A DNA stretch of 64,000 nucleotides, from assembly GCA_947396885.1 (NCBI GenBank), contig OX377206.1, forward strand, positions 44,003,631 to 44,067,630, written 5' to 3'. Source of the DNA: Heligmosomoides polygyrus polygyrus. Its lineage: Eukaryota; Nematoda; Chromadorea; Rhabditida; Heligmosomidae. Position 1 is the stretch's first letter; each line of letters opens with the position of its first letter. Positions 1 through 11,842 of this stretch are shown piece after piece. The position numbers and the translations under genes were made by a program. The notes under the pieces are model-generated. The model worked only from the letters and a program-made list of their open reading frames with translations, was not told where the DNA came from and ran no database searches.

Positions 1-250
1 AAAACGGATGTCATATTCGTGATCAGTGCCCCAAATAACCCTCCCAGCCGAAGTTTGGGCAAAATCGATGATCATGACCTTGGCAGCCATAGGGACCCGT
101 ACCCATCATAACCTACCCTACTTCAGCGTAAAACGAAAAACGGATCTCAGATTCGTGATCAGCACCCCAAATAACTCCTCTAGATGAAGTTTGGGCGAAA
201 TTTTTTTTTCGACCTCTCCTAGACCCGTGGAGTTGTGAAAGTACAATAGT
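1..250. repeat. dispersed repeat R1, tandem partial copies
   Basis: Two direct copies of a module containing 'attcgtgatcag' followed by 'ccccaaataac' and 'gaagtttgggc' lie side by side. Related modules recur near 4008-4180, 16850-17035, 19726-20000 and 30895-30960, sometimes inverted. I see no coding content. The family is not one I can name; it looks like a non-autonomous repeat common in this genome. Confidence 0.7.
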
Positions 251-2290
251 GCCGCGGATGCCATGTATGTTGACGGTCCGAGGTCGGTCAGTTTTTGTAA
301 AGAGATGATGGGTCCTCGTTGCTTGTACTGCGCCGCAATCCCGCTTACAGTTCTGCCGTTGATGTGGACTCTTCCTACAGTCTGGTCGAAATCCTTCGCT
401 CGATGAGAAGATGAACGCATAGCGCGCTGAACGTTGGTCCGTCGATGTGGAATTTGTACGTGTATAACATCTCCTTGCAACGGCAATCTGTTCTCAGGAA
501 CCACTTTGGAAACAACTTATCATTACGCCCTTTTAGACTTTGCTTTTGAAGTAGGGCAAATCTCATGTGCAGCATTAGAAATCACGTTTTGCTTTCCATG
601 CGGTTTTTTGTTACAGTTATACTTGTCTACTGTGAGGAAAAACTAGAAACATATGTGGTCTATCTCGTTGTCTAACTCTTTGCTCACATTCGTGAGCTCA
701 CCTAATACTCACCCTAGAGGTGCAGATGGCATTCATTTCAGATCTTATTTGCAAATAATGTGTTAATGGCTGTTGTCGTCGCGTTTGCACAGCCTAACCA
801 ATACGATGAATGCATGCAAGCATGGGAAAACTCCGTAGTACGCGATAATTCAATTAGAAAATCATCCACGGCAAGGAAAACTAAACTTATTTCACCCCCG
901 CACGTGATACGGGGCCACTCGTCGTCAATGTGTGCCGGTAGAATTACAGCTAAGTCTCTCTTATTTTGATAGCGTCTTTCAAGGTTGATTGCAGTTGTGC
1001 GCGTTGGTTTGGAGTCAGCGTTTAGTTGCCGCCAGCTAAAAACTGGTTGCAAAAAGAACTGAACTCTCGCATAACTACTTGCACAGCTGTTGAAAGGCCG
1101 TCAATAAGACCTTGCTTTGAACCAATAAAGATAATCGATAAAACCATCAATGAACAACTTGGCATTATCGAGGTGTCTTGTCATAATCGTGGACATTTTA
1201 AAAGGTACCCATAAGGACCCATGAAAATAAAGGGATGGCAAGCTATTAGGAGAAATGTTGACCTCCAAACTCGCCCTCTGCGCGTGCAGCGCTGCAACGA
1301 CATGCCCTCACAACCAGTGAGCTCCACCTTTCGCTTACAACTTTTGTGGAATGCATGTGCGAGCCAACTCAGCATTGCAAAACGCAACTATAACCACTCC
1401 TTAAGAAAACTCAAACTAAGAAAATTTTTCTACAAAAATTCAAAACTTACACCTGGATTGTCAAAATCGATATCATTCTGCGTGAAGGACTTGATCACAA
1501 GGGCTGACAAGACGAGCAGTATCATGTCTAAATCAACCAACTATGCTGGAAGATGCCACTCGAACAGGAATTTTATCCGAAATTCAGCTGCGAACCAACT
1601 CAGAAAAGTGCAGCATAAACGGCTAATCGGTGTTGACAGTGTGTAGCAAATGAAAATTCTCCAGAGACGGTGATTCGCTCAGAAGATATGCCAGTCGCGA
1701 GAGAGCGTTGCTAGCAAATGTTGTGGGGAGCGCAATAAAGACAGCACGAAACCGGAATGGTCGCAACGGCCAACTGCTGGTGCAACATCACAACACACTT
1801 GCGACACTTGTAGGCATAGAGAGCAATGCCCAAGTGGGTGCATGACGAGAAAGCGATGACAGCGAACGCCGAAGAGGCGACGGCGTGGCTACGGCGATAC
1901 CAATCGCCACGCATGTGCTGGTCTACGAAGTGAGTTGTGGGCTGCGTTACGGATCTCAGTCGTGGACGGAGCCCCGCCGACCGTGACGGTGGTGTGTGTG
2001 GACCGACAGATCGAACCCGTTATACGCGCCTAGCCCCACAATCACTGTCGTCAGCAGACCGTTCATTCGCCATGCATCACTGGGCTCACCTCCGTCGCCT
2101 CGAGTGTGCGCGTTTCGTCCATGCAACGTTGTCCGCAAAAGGGTTTAGCGCACTCGACGCAACCAGCTGTTCCGGGGAGCGTCACGCACTACATCTCCAC
2201 CGGCACTGGAAGATCCACGCAGTTACCTGTTACCAAGCCATCGCCCTGGTAATCGAAACTGGGTCTAGCGTGGGGTTCGGTATTTGCCAG
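251..2290. other. stretch with no confidently supported gene
   Basis: Several short open frames exist on both strands (minus 504-250, minus 1052-738, plus 1221-1646). The minus frames read like plausible protein sequence, but none shows a recognisable domain, a signal peptide with a clean start, or a convincing exon-intron structure. They may be decayed exons or chance frames. Confidence 0.4.
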
Positions 2291-2299
2291 AAATCTACA

Positions 2300-2465
2300 T
2301 TCGGAGAAGACATGACACCAAGGGTAAGCGGATTAACCGTTAACTGTTAACCGTTACCCGGTTTACGGGGTTGGGGAGGGTGTGGCCGATCCGTTTTGTT
2401 GTTCCTTACCCGGCCATTTCGGGCCGGATAACGAACAAAAAAATTAGATGACTGCTCACGTTTGG
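2300..2465. repeat. degenerate hAT-like MITE, ttatccg-rich
   Basis: The stretch begins near 'aagcggattaacc' and is rich in gttacccgg/ttatccg motifs; it ends near 'gatgactgctcac'. The same motif set forms the left end at 20876-20985 and the right end at 30050-30151, where the clean termini are CAGGGATGAGC. Here the ends have decayed and I could not define a target-site duplication. Confidence 0.5.
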
Positions 2466-3517
2466 GCGCGATGTTGGACGGTCTCTTTAGAATACCGCAT
2501 ATGCAATCATAAGAGTGACTATGAGGCATAACAGAAGTCATTGAAATCCAGAAGTGTTAGGCGAGGCGTTTCCTTGTTTGGGCACAAAATACACACATAG
2601 TTGCACACTAACCCTCCAGAATCAAGAATCTTGTACCATACAACTATGAGACTTACTGAACATTTGGCTGACCATCGTCTTATTACCGCAAATCATGCGC
2701 AGAACAGGGAAACATGCAAGCCGCCTTCTTCGAGGAGAGGGAATAGCGCATCAAAAGAAGAATTCTTTAGCGCCAACCTCCACCTTAACGGTTTCACGAC
2801 TGTAGAGTGCTGGATTTGATTGCATGCGGCAGTGGTCTTCTTAATAGTAATAGACTATTGTAATGTAATGCACTAAATGAGGGATGTGCGAAAATTTTTC
2901 TGGAAAAGCGGAAGACGAAAGGCGGAACGGAAACGCACAAAAATGGCCGGAAACCGGAATAGGAAACGCGAAAACGGAAATGCCACATGTTCGCCATTTT
3001 TTCAAAAGTGCATCTGAAATAGCGTCAGAAACGGATCGTATTGCACTTTTTTTTGCTCAGAACTTTGCGAGCAGCAGAATCCTCCACAGATTAATGCTCA
3101 TCCTCATCATTACATAACATAACGAAGCATGAATTCATAATATTGTTATGATAACCTTTTAGCTACGGCTAGGACAATAAACGAAAACAAATTCAGGGTC
3201 CTATCCCACTACTTCTCACTATTTCAGCATGCAGTCTTTCAATATCTAGTTCCTTCGACTGGTTTTTCGAACCCTTTTTCGATGCTGATATTTTTTGAAC
3301 CGTAGACTTAACTAACTTAGCCACTTGAGGTTACTTACAGACCCGAATTTAAAAAACTGACTCTGGTGAAGTTTAAAGCTGGAGTAGCCACCTAGGCCAT
3401 TTCTCAACCAGAAAAAAGATTCCTCTCAACATTTTTAGAAGCCTGTGGCATCATGGACGACGTAGTGACTGTACAGATATCTGCATACTCAGCATTAGCA
3501 GTTACATTGGGATCACC
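2466..3517. other. non-coding stretch with purine-rich repeat
   Basis: Positions about 2880-2995 hold a ggaaac-rich repeat beginning 'gggatgtgcg'. A relative lies inverted at 18037-18168 and ends 'cgcacatccctg'. These look like ends of a second hAT-type non-autonomous family. The rest shows nothing I recognise. Confidence 0.45.
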
Positions 3518-3595
3518 AAAACTAGTACTCACCAGGGAAAGGTCTCAGGCGTAGGTCTGAACGCCTGAGACCCTTCCCTGGTGAGTACTAGTTTT
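3518..3595. repeat. hairpin, 35-nt arms
   Basis: The arms 3518-3552 and 3561-3595 are inverted complements with one mismatch and an 8-nt loop. The sequence immediately right repeats 'gttttaggaatgga' twice. There is no obvious target-site duplication. It could be a tiny foldback element or a palindromic end of the neighbouring inverted arm. Confidence 0.85.
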
Positions 3596-4935
3596 AGGAA
3601 TGGATGGAGCGGAGTTTTAGGAATGGAGGGGAATGGATAGTACTACCAGAATCTCCATCCTTCATGTAGTAGAAAAACATGTTACGTTTTTGCTGAGTCC
3701 TTGAACCCAAAGAGCTACGGTCCCTCAAAGGCGGGATGCAGCAGCGAACCGTCAGCACGTGTCCACGTGCATGCGTGCGCGCGCTGTTGTATGGGACGCG
3801 GCGAAAGTCATTGCGGCATGCGAGTCGATGGCTCGGTAGGTTGAGCGGCTGCTTCAAAGGTGCTAGACCAGATGTTCGACTCCTGTGCTATTCACTATTT
3901 TTGCATTTTTTCATAACCGCTGTCTCGTTCAATTTGTCCTACACATCTCCTACACATTTATTTCACTCTAATGTCAAAAGGGTCAGATTCGTGATTAACA
4001 CCCCGTGACCTCGACAGCCTTAGTCACCCGTATCTCCTGTAACCTACCGTAATCGGCCAAAAATTCAAAATCGGATATCAGATTTGTGATCAGCACCCCA
4101 AATAACCTCCTGGGGAGGTTTAGGCGGATTTTTTTCGTCCTCTCCTCGACTTCTGAAATCGTGAAAGTACAGTATCGTCGGCAAACATTCGCCAAAACGC
4201 GTCCGGCGGCGGATTAATCCGCCGTTTGCGCCGCTTTGCCATAACTCGCTTCAAAGTCGATTATATCCAATGAAATGCATATTGTTGGAATCAGGACGAC
4301 ATGGTCTACCCAACGGCCATGTACGTCATTCCATCCATTCTCAACTGCCGTTTTTTCATTTTCGCTAATTAGTTACAACCGTATCAGTTTCGTTCTAGGG
4401 CTGATTTTTGCTAAATTTTTCGATTGTGAGGTGTGGATTACAAATATGGGTTTTAGTCTTACTTTGATCAAAAGTAGGACAGTAATCAGCTACCAAACTG
4501 ACAGTGCGGCGTTCCAAGAGACATGGCCTGCAAGGGCTACTTCACGTGTATGGATCTGTGTTTCCACGAGGCAGATCAGTATGAAAGCTGGAAAAGTGGT
4601 CAGACACCATGCAGAGATGCTATCTCACAAACACGATGGAGCTGGCAACTCAGGGCTCGGAGTTTCATTCCCTTGAAAACGCAGTTTCCTTCAAATCCGT
4701 CATTGAGATTTGACACTGACGTCGGTACACACCTCGCAGAGGAGTTCCTACCATCTAGCAAAACCCATATGTGCAATATCATTCAAAAAAAAATCTTCAC
4801 TAGACCTCAATCTCATTTATTACTTGAGACAAGTCCGATACTGGAGCCCAGACTGTTGCCGTAACTGCGTGACCTGACCTGCCCCACCAAGCATGACCTT
4901 TGGACGTACAATCGCTGTTCGTCTCCTCTCACTAC
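3596..4935 (+). repeat. left arm of a large inverted repeat
   Basis: This arm matches about 15600-17430 in reverse complement over most of its length, for example the modules around 4275-4720 and 15890-16250. The right arm has an extra segment of roughly 245 bp (about 16243-16490) that is missing here. A shared open frame (plus 4523-4864, minus 16039-15749), cysteine-containing near its start, stays open in both arms, but nothing shows it is translated. The arm contains a tRNA-like module and an R1 module. Confidence 0.75.
3822..3895 (+). repeat. tRNA-derived (SINE-like) module
   Basis: An A-box-like 'tggctcggtagg' is followed about 45 nt later by a B-box 'gttcgactcc'. The inverted copy at about 17125-17205 reads 'tggctcagcagg' and 'gttcgactccc'. 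The cloverleaf is degenerate, so this is a tRNA-derived repeat rather than a tRNA gene. Confidence 0.6.
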
Positions 4936-5512
4936 TCACGCTAACCGTTTGTACTCCTTAAAATGTCGACTACTGATGACAAGTGCTTTAATTACAAAAA
5001 TTTTTCTGAACCTCGTTTCGAATCTACGGCCGAGTTGGAACCGGAGGGTTAACTTGTCAGGGAATAAATGCCTTCCATCTGTAGGAAACAACATCAGAAA
5101 ACGAAATTGTACCTCACAAAAATTTACGACAAAAATCAACCAAAAATTAAGACTTTCCACAACCTTCCCGATTTACGACAGTTCAAGTGTAGACAACAGC
5201 AATCTCTGACTTCGACGGTCCTGTTTGTAGGATTAACTTCTCACGGAAATAGTTTTCTTCTGTCAAAAGGAAAAACTTTAAAGTGTTGAGAAAGATTGAA
5301 CTGTTATGCAGCGATATTCTGTGTGATCACTGGGGTTTTACTATTTGGACACTTTTTTGGAATAGGAAAAATCGAGACCCAGATTATATTGAAGCTTGTT
5401 TCAAAAATCCATAATTTTTCACTATATAACGAGCAAAACTTGAGTCTATTTAAGGACAAAATTTTAGTTATATATGCTGTCTGCTTTAGGAAGAAAATAA
5501 TTTTGTTTTCAT
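4936..5512. other. AT-rich non-coding stretch
   Basis: Low-complexity AT-rich sequence with short frames only. It ends at the left target-site duplication (5503-5512, TTGTTTTCAT) of the adjacent RTE insertion. I see nothing else in it. Confidence 0.6.
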
Positions 5513-5619
5513 CACCTGTACCACCTTCGTCCCGTTGATCATCGAATTGCTCGAGCGGGTGCCAGCAGCGTCTCCATTCGTCCCTGTCGCGTGCCAGAGT
5601 GGTCCAATGGATCCTCCTC

Positions 5620-8452
5620 GCTCAACGGACACGAAGAGCGTCATATCGGTCATTCAGGGCTTTAACGAAGAAGTGGCTCAGGGCTTTAACGACGACCAAC
5701 GCGTTGGTGGGCGTCCTGGTGTTCTTTTGACATCCCGCGAAATCCAGTCGGTGATGGCTCTCGTCCAGCGGGTGTCTGCGAAGCGCATTACGTGGCCGGC
5801 CCACCTACTTTTCGACAACTTGGCCCACGCGACAGCGTCTCTGATCTTCGAACGTCGGCGAAACTCGGAACTCCGGAGGCCTTCTCTCACTTGCGTGAGT
5901 CGTGTCACTCCGAGCATCGTCCTCTCAATTTCACGCTGCGCGACGCTGATTGCGTGTTCATCCTGCTTTCGTATAGCCCAGGTCTCTGAGGCGTATGTTA
6001 GGGCAGGAAGAACAGTGGAGTCGAATATGTGGGCACGGAGTCGGACGTTCTTCGTCTTCATCGCGGCTTCTTCGACGCTCTTGAAAGCTCTCCAAGCCGC
6101 TCTTTTCCTCCTGCTCAGCTCTGGTGCTAGGTCGTTGGCCATGTTGACTTCGCGAACCAGATACACATAACTGGAGCATTCGGAGATGTTCGTTCCGTTG
6201 AGCGAGAATGGGGCATCAGAAAATCATCCGTTCCTCATTAACAACGTCTTCGTAAGATTCAGCTGCAGTCCAAAGTTCCCACATACACGATCGAAGTCGG
6301 CCAGCATTCGCTCCGCCTGGCTGATGCTCGGTGTTATGAGCACGATGTCGTCAGCGAAGCGAAGATGATGTAGTTGCCGGCCGTCGATCTTCACTCCCAT
6401 GTCTTCCCATTGTAGTCCGCGCATGACGTTTTCGTGAATGGCGCTGAAGAGCTTCGGGGATATGATATCCCCTTGCCGAACCCCTCTCTTCACGTCGATG
6501 ACGACGTCGTTGTAGAATGGTGAGATCTTGGTCGTGAATCCACTGTACAGCTCTCGAAGGACTCTGATGTACTGAGTAGGAACGCACTGAGTGAGCAGGG
6601 CTTCAATGACCGCTTCAGTTTCGACAGAGTCGAATGCCTTCTTCAAGTCGATGAACGTAAAGCAAAGCGGCAGCTTATACTCTCGCGACACTTCGATGGG
6701 CTTCGTAATGGTGTGTATGTGGTCGATCGTGTTGAATCCTCTCCGAAATCCTGCTTGCTCGCATGGCTGTCCTTCGTCCAGCGTTCTGCTGATCCTATTC
6801 AGGATGACTCGAGTGAACAGCTTGTAGACTACGGACAGCAGACAGATCGGGCGATAGTTGCCAATGTCGTGCACGTCTCCCTTCTTGTACAGCAAAACGG
6901 TCCTGGTGGTCTTCCACTGAGATGGAACCTTGCACTCCGACAGGTAGCGCGTGAAGAGCCGCGCCAGAGTGTTGATGAGTGCTGGCGGGAGGTCCTTCAG
7001 GTGTTCGGGTCTGATCCTGTCGGGACCGGGTGCTGTACGTTTCTTCACCGACGAGATGGCGTGTCGGATCTCGGAAGGGAGAACAGAGGGGACGACGTAT
7101 CCATCCTGCGGAAGATGGCATGGAGGCAGGTGGACGTGGCTATCGAAGAGATCGGAGTAGAAATCGTGGATGACCTTCTCCATGGTCCTTCTGGAAGAGA
7201 TAACAGTTCCGTCGGGACGTCGGAGAGCGGTCATCTTGGTCTTGAAGTTGGCGAAGTTTCGGCGGGCATTGCGGATGCTCAACCCTGCCTCTGCAGCTTC
7301 AGCCAACACTTCCGCCCTTCTCTCCTTAAGATCCTCCTTTATCGCCTCTCTGCATAGCTTCGCAAGCTCGCACGTCAGTTGGTAGTCGCCTGGCGCTCGT
7401 GCTGCTGCACGCTGGCGTATCAGCTCGAGAGTTTCCGGAGACAGAGGTCTCTTGGTGGTCTTCAAGCTCTCAGCCTCCTTAGCACTATCGTGGAGATGGT
7501 ACACGAAGCAGTCGTATTCCTCGTCGACGTTGTCCATGACGGCATCTTCCCAAAGGCCGGCAAGAAAGGTGTAGAGGTCCCAGTTGATGGTCGTTCTAGG
7601 ACTCCTCTTCTTGAACTTCGCGGCCTTCTCTCCTTGACGCGAAAAGCGGAACCTTGCGCGAAGGAGGCGGTGGTCCGATCCCGTGTAGAACTTGGGGACA
7701 ACGGAGACGTCGGTCAGGCAATACTTGCAGTTGAAGATGATGTGTTCAATCTCGTTGTGGAACTGGCCACCGGAAGATTCCCAGGTCCATCGTAGGGAGG
7801 GAGGCTTCTGGAACTGCGGGTTTCCATGGATGGTCTTGGTCGACATGAGAAACTCAGACAGCCTTTCACCTTGCTCGTTCCACTCCAAACCGTGGGTTCC
7901 GATGTGAAGTTCTTCCGGCGACCTTCGCGGTCCGATCTTGGCGTTGAAGTCGCCGACGATCACCTTGTAGAAGGTGTGATCTTCCTTATAGAACTTCTCC
8001 AGCTCCACGTGGAAGGCTTCGACCTCCTCGTCGTCGTAGTCGGATGTTGGGGCATACGCGACGAACACAGTCAAAGCTGGCACGGAACCACATCGCTTCA
8101 GTCGCAGACGTCCGATTCGGGTTGTCAGAGACTCGTACGAATCGATGTTCATGGCCAAGTGCGTGTTGACGAGGACACCAACGCCGCCTACTCTCCTGCT
8201 GTCGCATGTTCCAAGGAACAGTTCTTCTCCCGAGTCGTAGGCGGCGTGAATGGGGTGGTGTCTTCTCGTCACGGTCAGTCCGATGACGTAGCACTTGATC
8301 TTCCTGGCTTGAACCATCAGGCCCTCGACGGATGCTTCCGATGCGAGCGCGCGGGCGTTGTAAGTACAGATCGTCATCCTAGTCGTTCTCAATTTGCGCA
8401 GCCTGGTCAGGCCATGAGATTTTAGCAGCCTCTCCGTACTCGTCCTTCCCAT
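5620..8452 (-). pseudogene. endonuclease-reverse transcriptase of RTE copy A1
   Basis: The start MGRTSTERLL at 8452 is shared with copy A2. Order: APE-type endonuclease (TYNAR, GDFNAKIG, SDHRLL), linker, reverse transcriptase (FIDLKKAFDS, GVRQGD, FADDIVL), then a C-terminal RTE tail (WAGHVMRFADTRWT). The protein would nick target DNA and copy the RNA in place. Breaks: the first frame ends at 6224 where a Trp codon has become TGA, and the same frame resumes to 5678. Near 5690 a tandem duplication of about 28 bp shifts the frame and cuts the tail short. The endonuclease glutamate seen in A2 (GLTETRR) is valine here (GLTVTRR), which alone should disable nicking. Confidence 0.9.
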
Positions 8453-8541
8453 CGCTGCAGAAATGGGGGCTCTTTCGAGGTCAGGGGAATGAGGCCCTTT
8501 AGTGCTGCTGTGTTTGACTGCAATACAACACGGGTAGCTAG

Positions 8542-8802
8542 TCAGGCTCTGTCGTGCGGGCGAAGAACTCCGTACAGCCAGCCAGACTGCCCGAAGGGAC
8601 GGGGCGAGACTTTTGAGGCGGCCTCGAATCGCCTTACGATGTACTCCCAGTCTACCGAGTGCAAGCTTTTGGCCGAGCCGACACAGTTACAATCCGCACA
8701 GTCACGGACACATCCACGCACACTGTGCACGAACATGCCGCTCCCACGCACAAGGAACGCATCGACCCGACACAGCAGGAGCAAGGAGTCCATCCCCTGC
8801 AT
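8542..8802 (-). CDS. candidate short ORF1 in RTE leader (copy A1)
   Basis: An 86-residue frame starting MQGMDSLLLLCRV lies upstream of the endonuclease-RT start. The same frame is open in copy A2 (47495-47797), where it runs 14 residues longer and stops 46 nt before the main ORF. It is Cys-rich in the middle (CVRDCADCNC). Some RTE elements carry a small first ORF; whether this frame is translated cannot be decided from two copies. Confidence 0.35.
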   Translation of the reverse strand: MQGMDSLLLLCRVDAFLVRGSGMFVHSVRGCVRDCADCNCVGSAKSLHSVDWEYIVRRFEAASKVSPRPFGQSGWLYGVLRPHDRA

Positions 8803-9159
8803 CCCACCTGCGTCTCTGGGCAGTACACGGTCGCATTTGGTTCGCGTTTAATTCCCCTATCCACCACCCGTGGACGCGCCACGTGGCCCTGCGACAAGCG
8901 ACCCGAGATCCCTCTTAACAAGAGAGCCCGAAAGCTCTCTATCGAGGGAGATCCGTGGTTGTTTTCATAAAGAACGACAATTTTGTAGACGGCCACCAAA
9001 TTACATCGAAGCTCGAAGCTCGTTTTTACTGTTTTTACTGAAGAGAAAAACAAAAAACAGAAAATCAAGTAACATTTGTAAGGAGAGCACAAGTACACTA
9101 TACTTGTGTCCTTCCAAAATTTTTTCGAATAAACGATTAATCGAATATATTCGGTTTCA

Positions 9160-9405
9160 CGAAAAACCGAATATTCGAATAATGAATATATTCGAATTTT
9201 GGACCTTGTCGAATATTCGAATAATGGATATATTCGAATTTCGGGCCTCGTCGAATATTCGAATAATGAATATTTTCGAATTTTGGGTCTCATCGAATAT
9301 TCGAATAATGAATATTTTTGAATTTTGGGCCTCACCGATTATTCGAATAATGAATATTCGAATATTCGAATTTATTCGAATATTCATTCGAAATTATTCG
9401 ATTCG
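9160..9405 (+). repeat. 42-bp AT-rich minisatellite array 1
   Basis: About five units of 42 bp (tcgaatattcgaataatgaa followed by tatattcgaattttggNcct) end in the palindromic 'gaatattcgaatattcgaat' and 'attcgattcggtccgaagta'. The same array with the same terminal sequence recurs at 15000-15290. Because 42 is divisible by three, both strands stay open, which produces spurious Ile/Asn/Phe-rich frames. Confidence 0.9.
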
Positions 9406-9747
9406 GTCCGAAGTATACGACAGATGTATTTGAATTGAAAGTCAAATTGAGCCCTATGCTAAATGCCTTTTTTCTAATTTCTTCTGGAAGATCGTGTCTT
9501 CAATTTTCAAATCCAAACTCTTCTAATCTTAATGAATTCCGACCGTAACGCACAACTGACATAGTGCCACAAAATTTATCAATAGCGAATACTTTGGATG
9601 AAAGTGTAAGCATTCTACGGCTTCTAGCCACAAAATTTATCGATAAAGAATGCTTTGGTTGAAATAGTAGATATTCTACGGCTTCTAATGACCCTCTAAA
9701 GCAAATACAGAAATAAACGTAATCTCAAACATGACATGTTATTTAAA
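9406..9747. other. non-coding stretch
   Basis: A short direct repeat, 'cacaaaatttatcRata', appears twice (about 9568 and 9630). Otherwise I see nothing. The right edge is the target site of the family B LINE. Confidence 0.55.
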
Positions 9748-9837
9748 GGCATTATGTTAATATGTATCTTCTTCTTCTCCTGAGCGTTTAGTCCCGCGCA
9801 GTCGCAGGGTCCGCTGTTCTTATGATCTGTCGCCACC

Positions 9838-11842
9838 TCATCCTATCAAGGGCGCCATCTGCTGTGGCGCCACTTCGGCGAGATCTCTCTTGATGACGTC
9901 CTTCCATCTTTTCCTTGGGGCTCCTCTCGGACGCTTACCGGATGCCTCGAAATCTAGGGCCAATCTTGTGAGGTGATCCTCTGGTCTTCTGAGGACGTGT
10001 CCATACCACCTCAGGCGCTGCTCTCTCATCTTCAGCTGGATCAGGGCTGTCTTCATCACTGCCCTAACATCCTCGTTTCGCACCCTGTCCCGACGGGTCC
10101 ACCCACATGCCCACCTCAGCATCCTCATCTCCGCCGCGTGCAGTTGCCGCTCCTGCGCCTTACCCAGGGTTTCGTTTATCCGTCCCCTGACCGCCTGGTC
10201 CACACTTCCTTCCTCGGATAGGTCACTTCCGAGGTAGTGGAATTCTTCCACCTTCTCGTCTGTTTCCCCTTGGCAGTCTAGGATCGATCCAGCGCACTGC
10301 TCAGAGCTGATGAACTTCGTCTTCTTCACGTTCAGCCGTAGGCCGTTCTCTGCGAGGGCTCTCTGCCACAGCTGCACCTTCTCCTCCAGCTCCTCCTGGA
10401 TGTCGGCTACTAGGGCGATGTCGTCCGCGTAGAGCATCGTTCTGAGAGGGCCTTCCTCAAGGTGGTTCACTATAGAGTCAAGCGTCAGCAGGAAGAGGAA
10501 CGGGTCAGAGCCGACCCTTGGTGTACCCCCACTGTAATGTCCACTTTCCTTGTCACCCCGTGTGGAGTTCGTATCGCCGCTTTCGAGCCCTCGTACATGT
10601 CCCTTATGACCGTGATCGGACGTTCCGGGACACCCCTCCCTCGAAGGGCATTCCAGATTACGGCCCGAGCTAGCCTGTCGTAGGCCTTCTTCAGGTCCAG
10701 GAATGCCAGGTAGTAGGGTTTTCGTTTCTCCCGATATTTCTCCATCACCTGACGAGCGATGAAGATGGCGTCTGTGGTGGATCTCTCAGGCATGAAGCCC
10801 CACTGCACCTGGGAGATGGGTACCATCTCCCTCAACCTTGAGTCGACCAGTCGTTCGTAGACCTTCATCGTGTGTGAGATCAGTTTGATCCCTCGGTAGT
10901 TGGAGCATTCGGAAGCGTCTCCCTTCTGCTTGAAGATGGGGACTATGGTGCTGTTCCTCCAGTCATCCGGCATCTTACCTTCTTTCGTGATCCTGTTGAG
11001 GAACTGCGTCAGCCATTGATTCCGAGGTCCCCAAGCACCTTTTAAGCCTCTACTGGCACACCGTCAGGCCCTGCTGCCTTTCCGAGTTTCATCTTCCCTA
11101 TGGCCTTGCGAACCTCTTCTTGTGACCAGGGTGGGATGGATCCTTCCGATGGTTGTTCTTCCTCGGCCTCCCGACGAGGGAACTCGTCGTTCAGGAGTTC
11201 CTTGAAGTACTCCTCCCATCTCTCTCTGACCTCGGCCGGCTTCCGTAACACCCTACCGTCAGCACTCTTCACAGTCTTCACTACTTGAATGTCGAGGCTA
11301 GCTCTATGACGCGCCTTGGCCAGGCGGATGGCGAACTTCTCTCCCTCTGGCCCGTTTAGTTTCTCGTACAGGGCATCCATTTCCGCGTTCTTTGCCTTCG
11401 CTACAGCTGTTTTTGCCAGCCTCTTCAGCTTCCTGTAGGCTGTGAGATGCTCGGGTGCCCTCGTCTTCTGCCACAGCTTGTAGGCCTCTTTCTTCCTCTT
11501 CACCGCAGCCTGCACCTCTTCGTTCCAGAACCATGCCGATTTATCCCCTCTGGTTCCGCCCTTTGTTTCTCCCAGGGTTTCCTTGGCACATCTCAGGATT
11601 TTTTGGGCTACCCTCCTCCAGGTCTCATTCACGGGACCAGCTGGATCTGGAAGGCCTGCTTCGAGCACTGCCCTTCGCAGCTCGTTCCGCTCTGAACCCC
11701 GCAGTCTCCACCATCGGATCCTGGGTTCCGTCCTCACTTTGGGCCTGCTGGGTAGAGTTATGCTATGGTCGGCTACCAAGGGTCTATGCTGTGATGCCAC
11801 GTCTTCTCCCGGAATGACCTTCACATCCCGGACTGTTTTCAG
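9838..11842 (-). pseudogene. RT half of family B LINE polyprotein
   Basis: Three minus frames (11842-11042, 10973-10485, and one running from about 10530 to 9838) together encode the linker, reverse transcriptase and C-terminal tail. Visible motifs are FLDLKKAYDRL (RT motif A), GVHQGSAL and LYADDIALV (catalytic YADD), followed by WYGHVLRRPEDH in the tail. Breaks: a frame loss around 10975-11045 and a one-base loss near 10509 just after GVHQGSAL. Between RGRIN and KAQERQ the tail appears shorter than I expect for the family, suggesting an internal deletion. The element cannot make an intact protein. Confidence 0.88.

Larger units (their letters stand above)
5513..8958 (-). mobile_element. RTE-type LINE copy A1, full length, disabled
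   Basis: A full-length non-LTR retrotransposon of about 3.45 kb lies on the minus strand. It is flanked by a 10-bp target-site duplication TTGTTTTCAT (5503-5512 and 8959-8968). Its 5' end at 8958 matches the first base of copy A2 (47339), and its 3' end finishes in ...acaggtg like A2. A 5' leader of about 506 bp precedes the endonuclease-RT frame. Exact ends and duplication show this was a target-primed insertion and not a rearranged fragment. Copies A2 (47339-50764) and A3 (34551-35096) belong to the same family. Confidence 0.93.

Noticed and set aside
6713..8425. Plus-strand frames of up to about 200 residues over RTE copy A1
   Set aside because: They are antisense shadows of the endonuclease-RT gene and repeat at the equivalent place opposite copy A2.
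9157..9433. Ile/Asn/Phe repeat protein frames over the 42-bp arrays
   Set aside because: The unit length is divisible by three and the sequence is AT-rich, so both strands stay open. No start context or exon structure.
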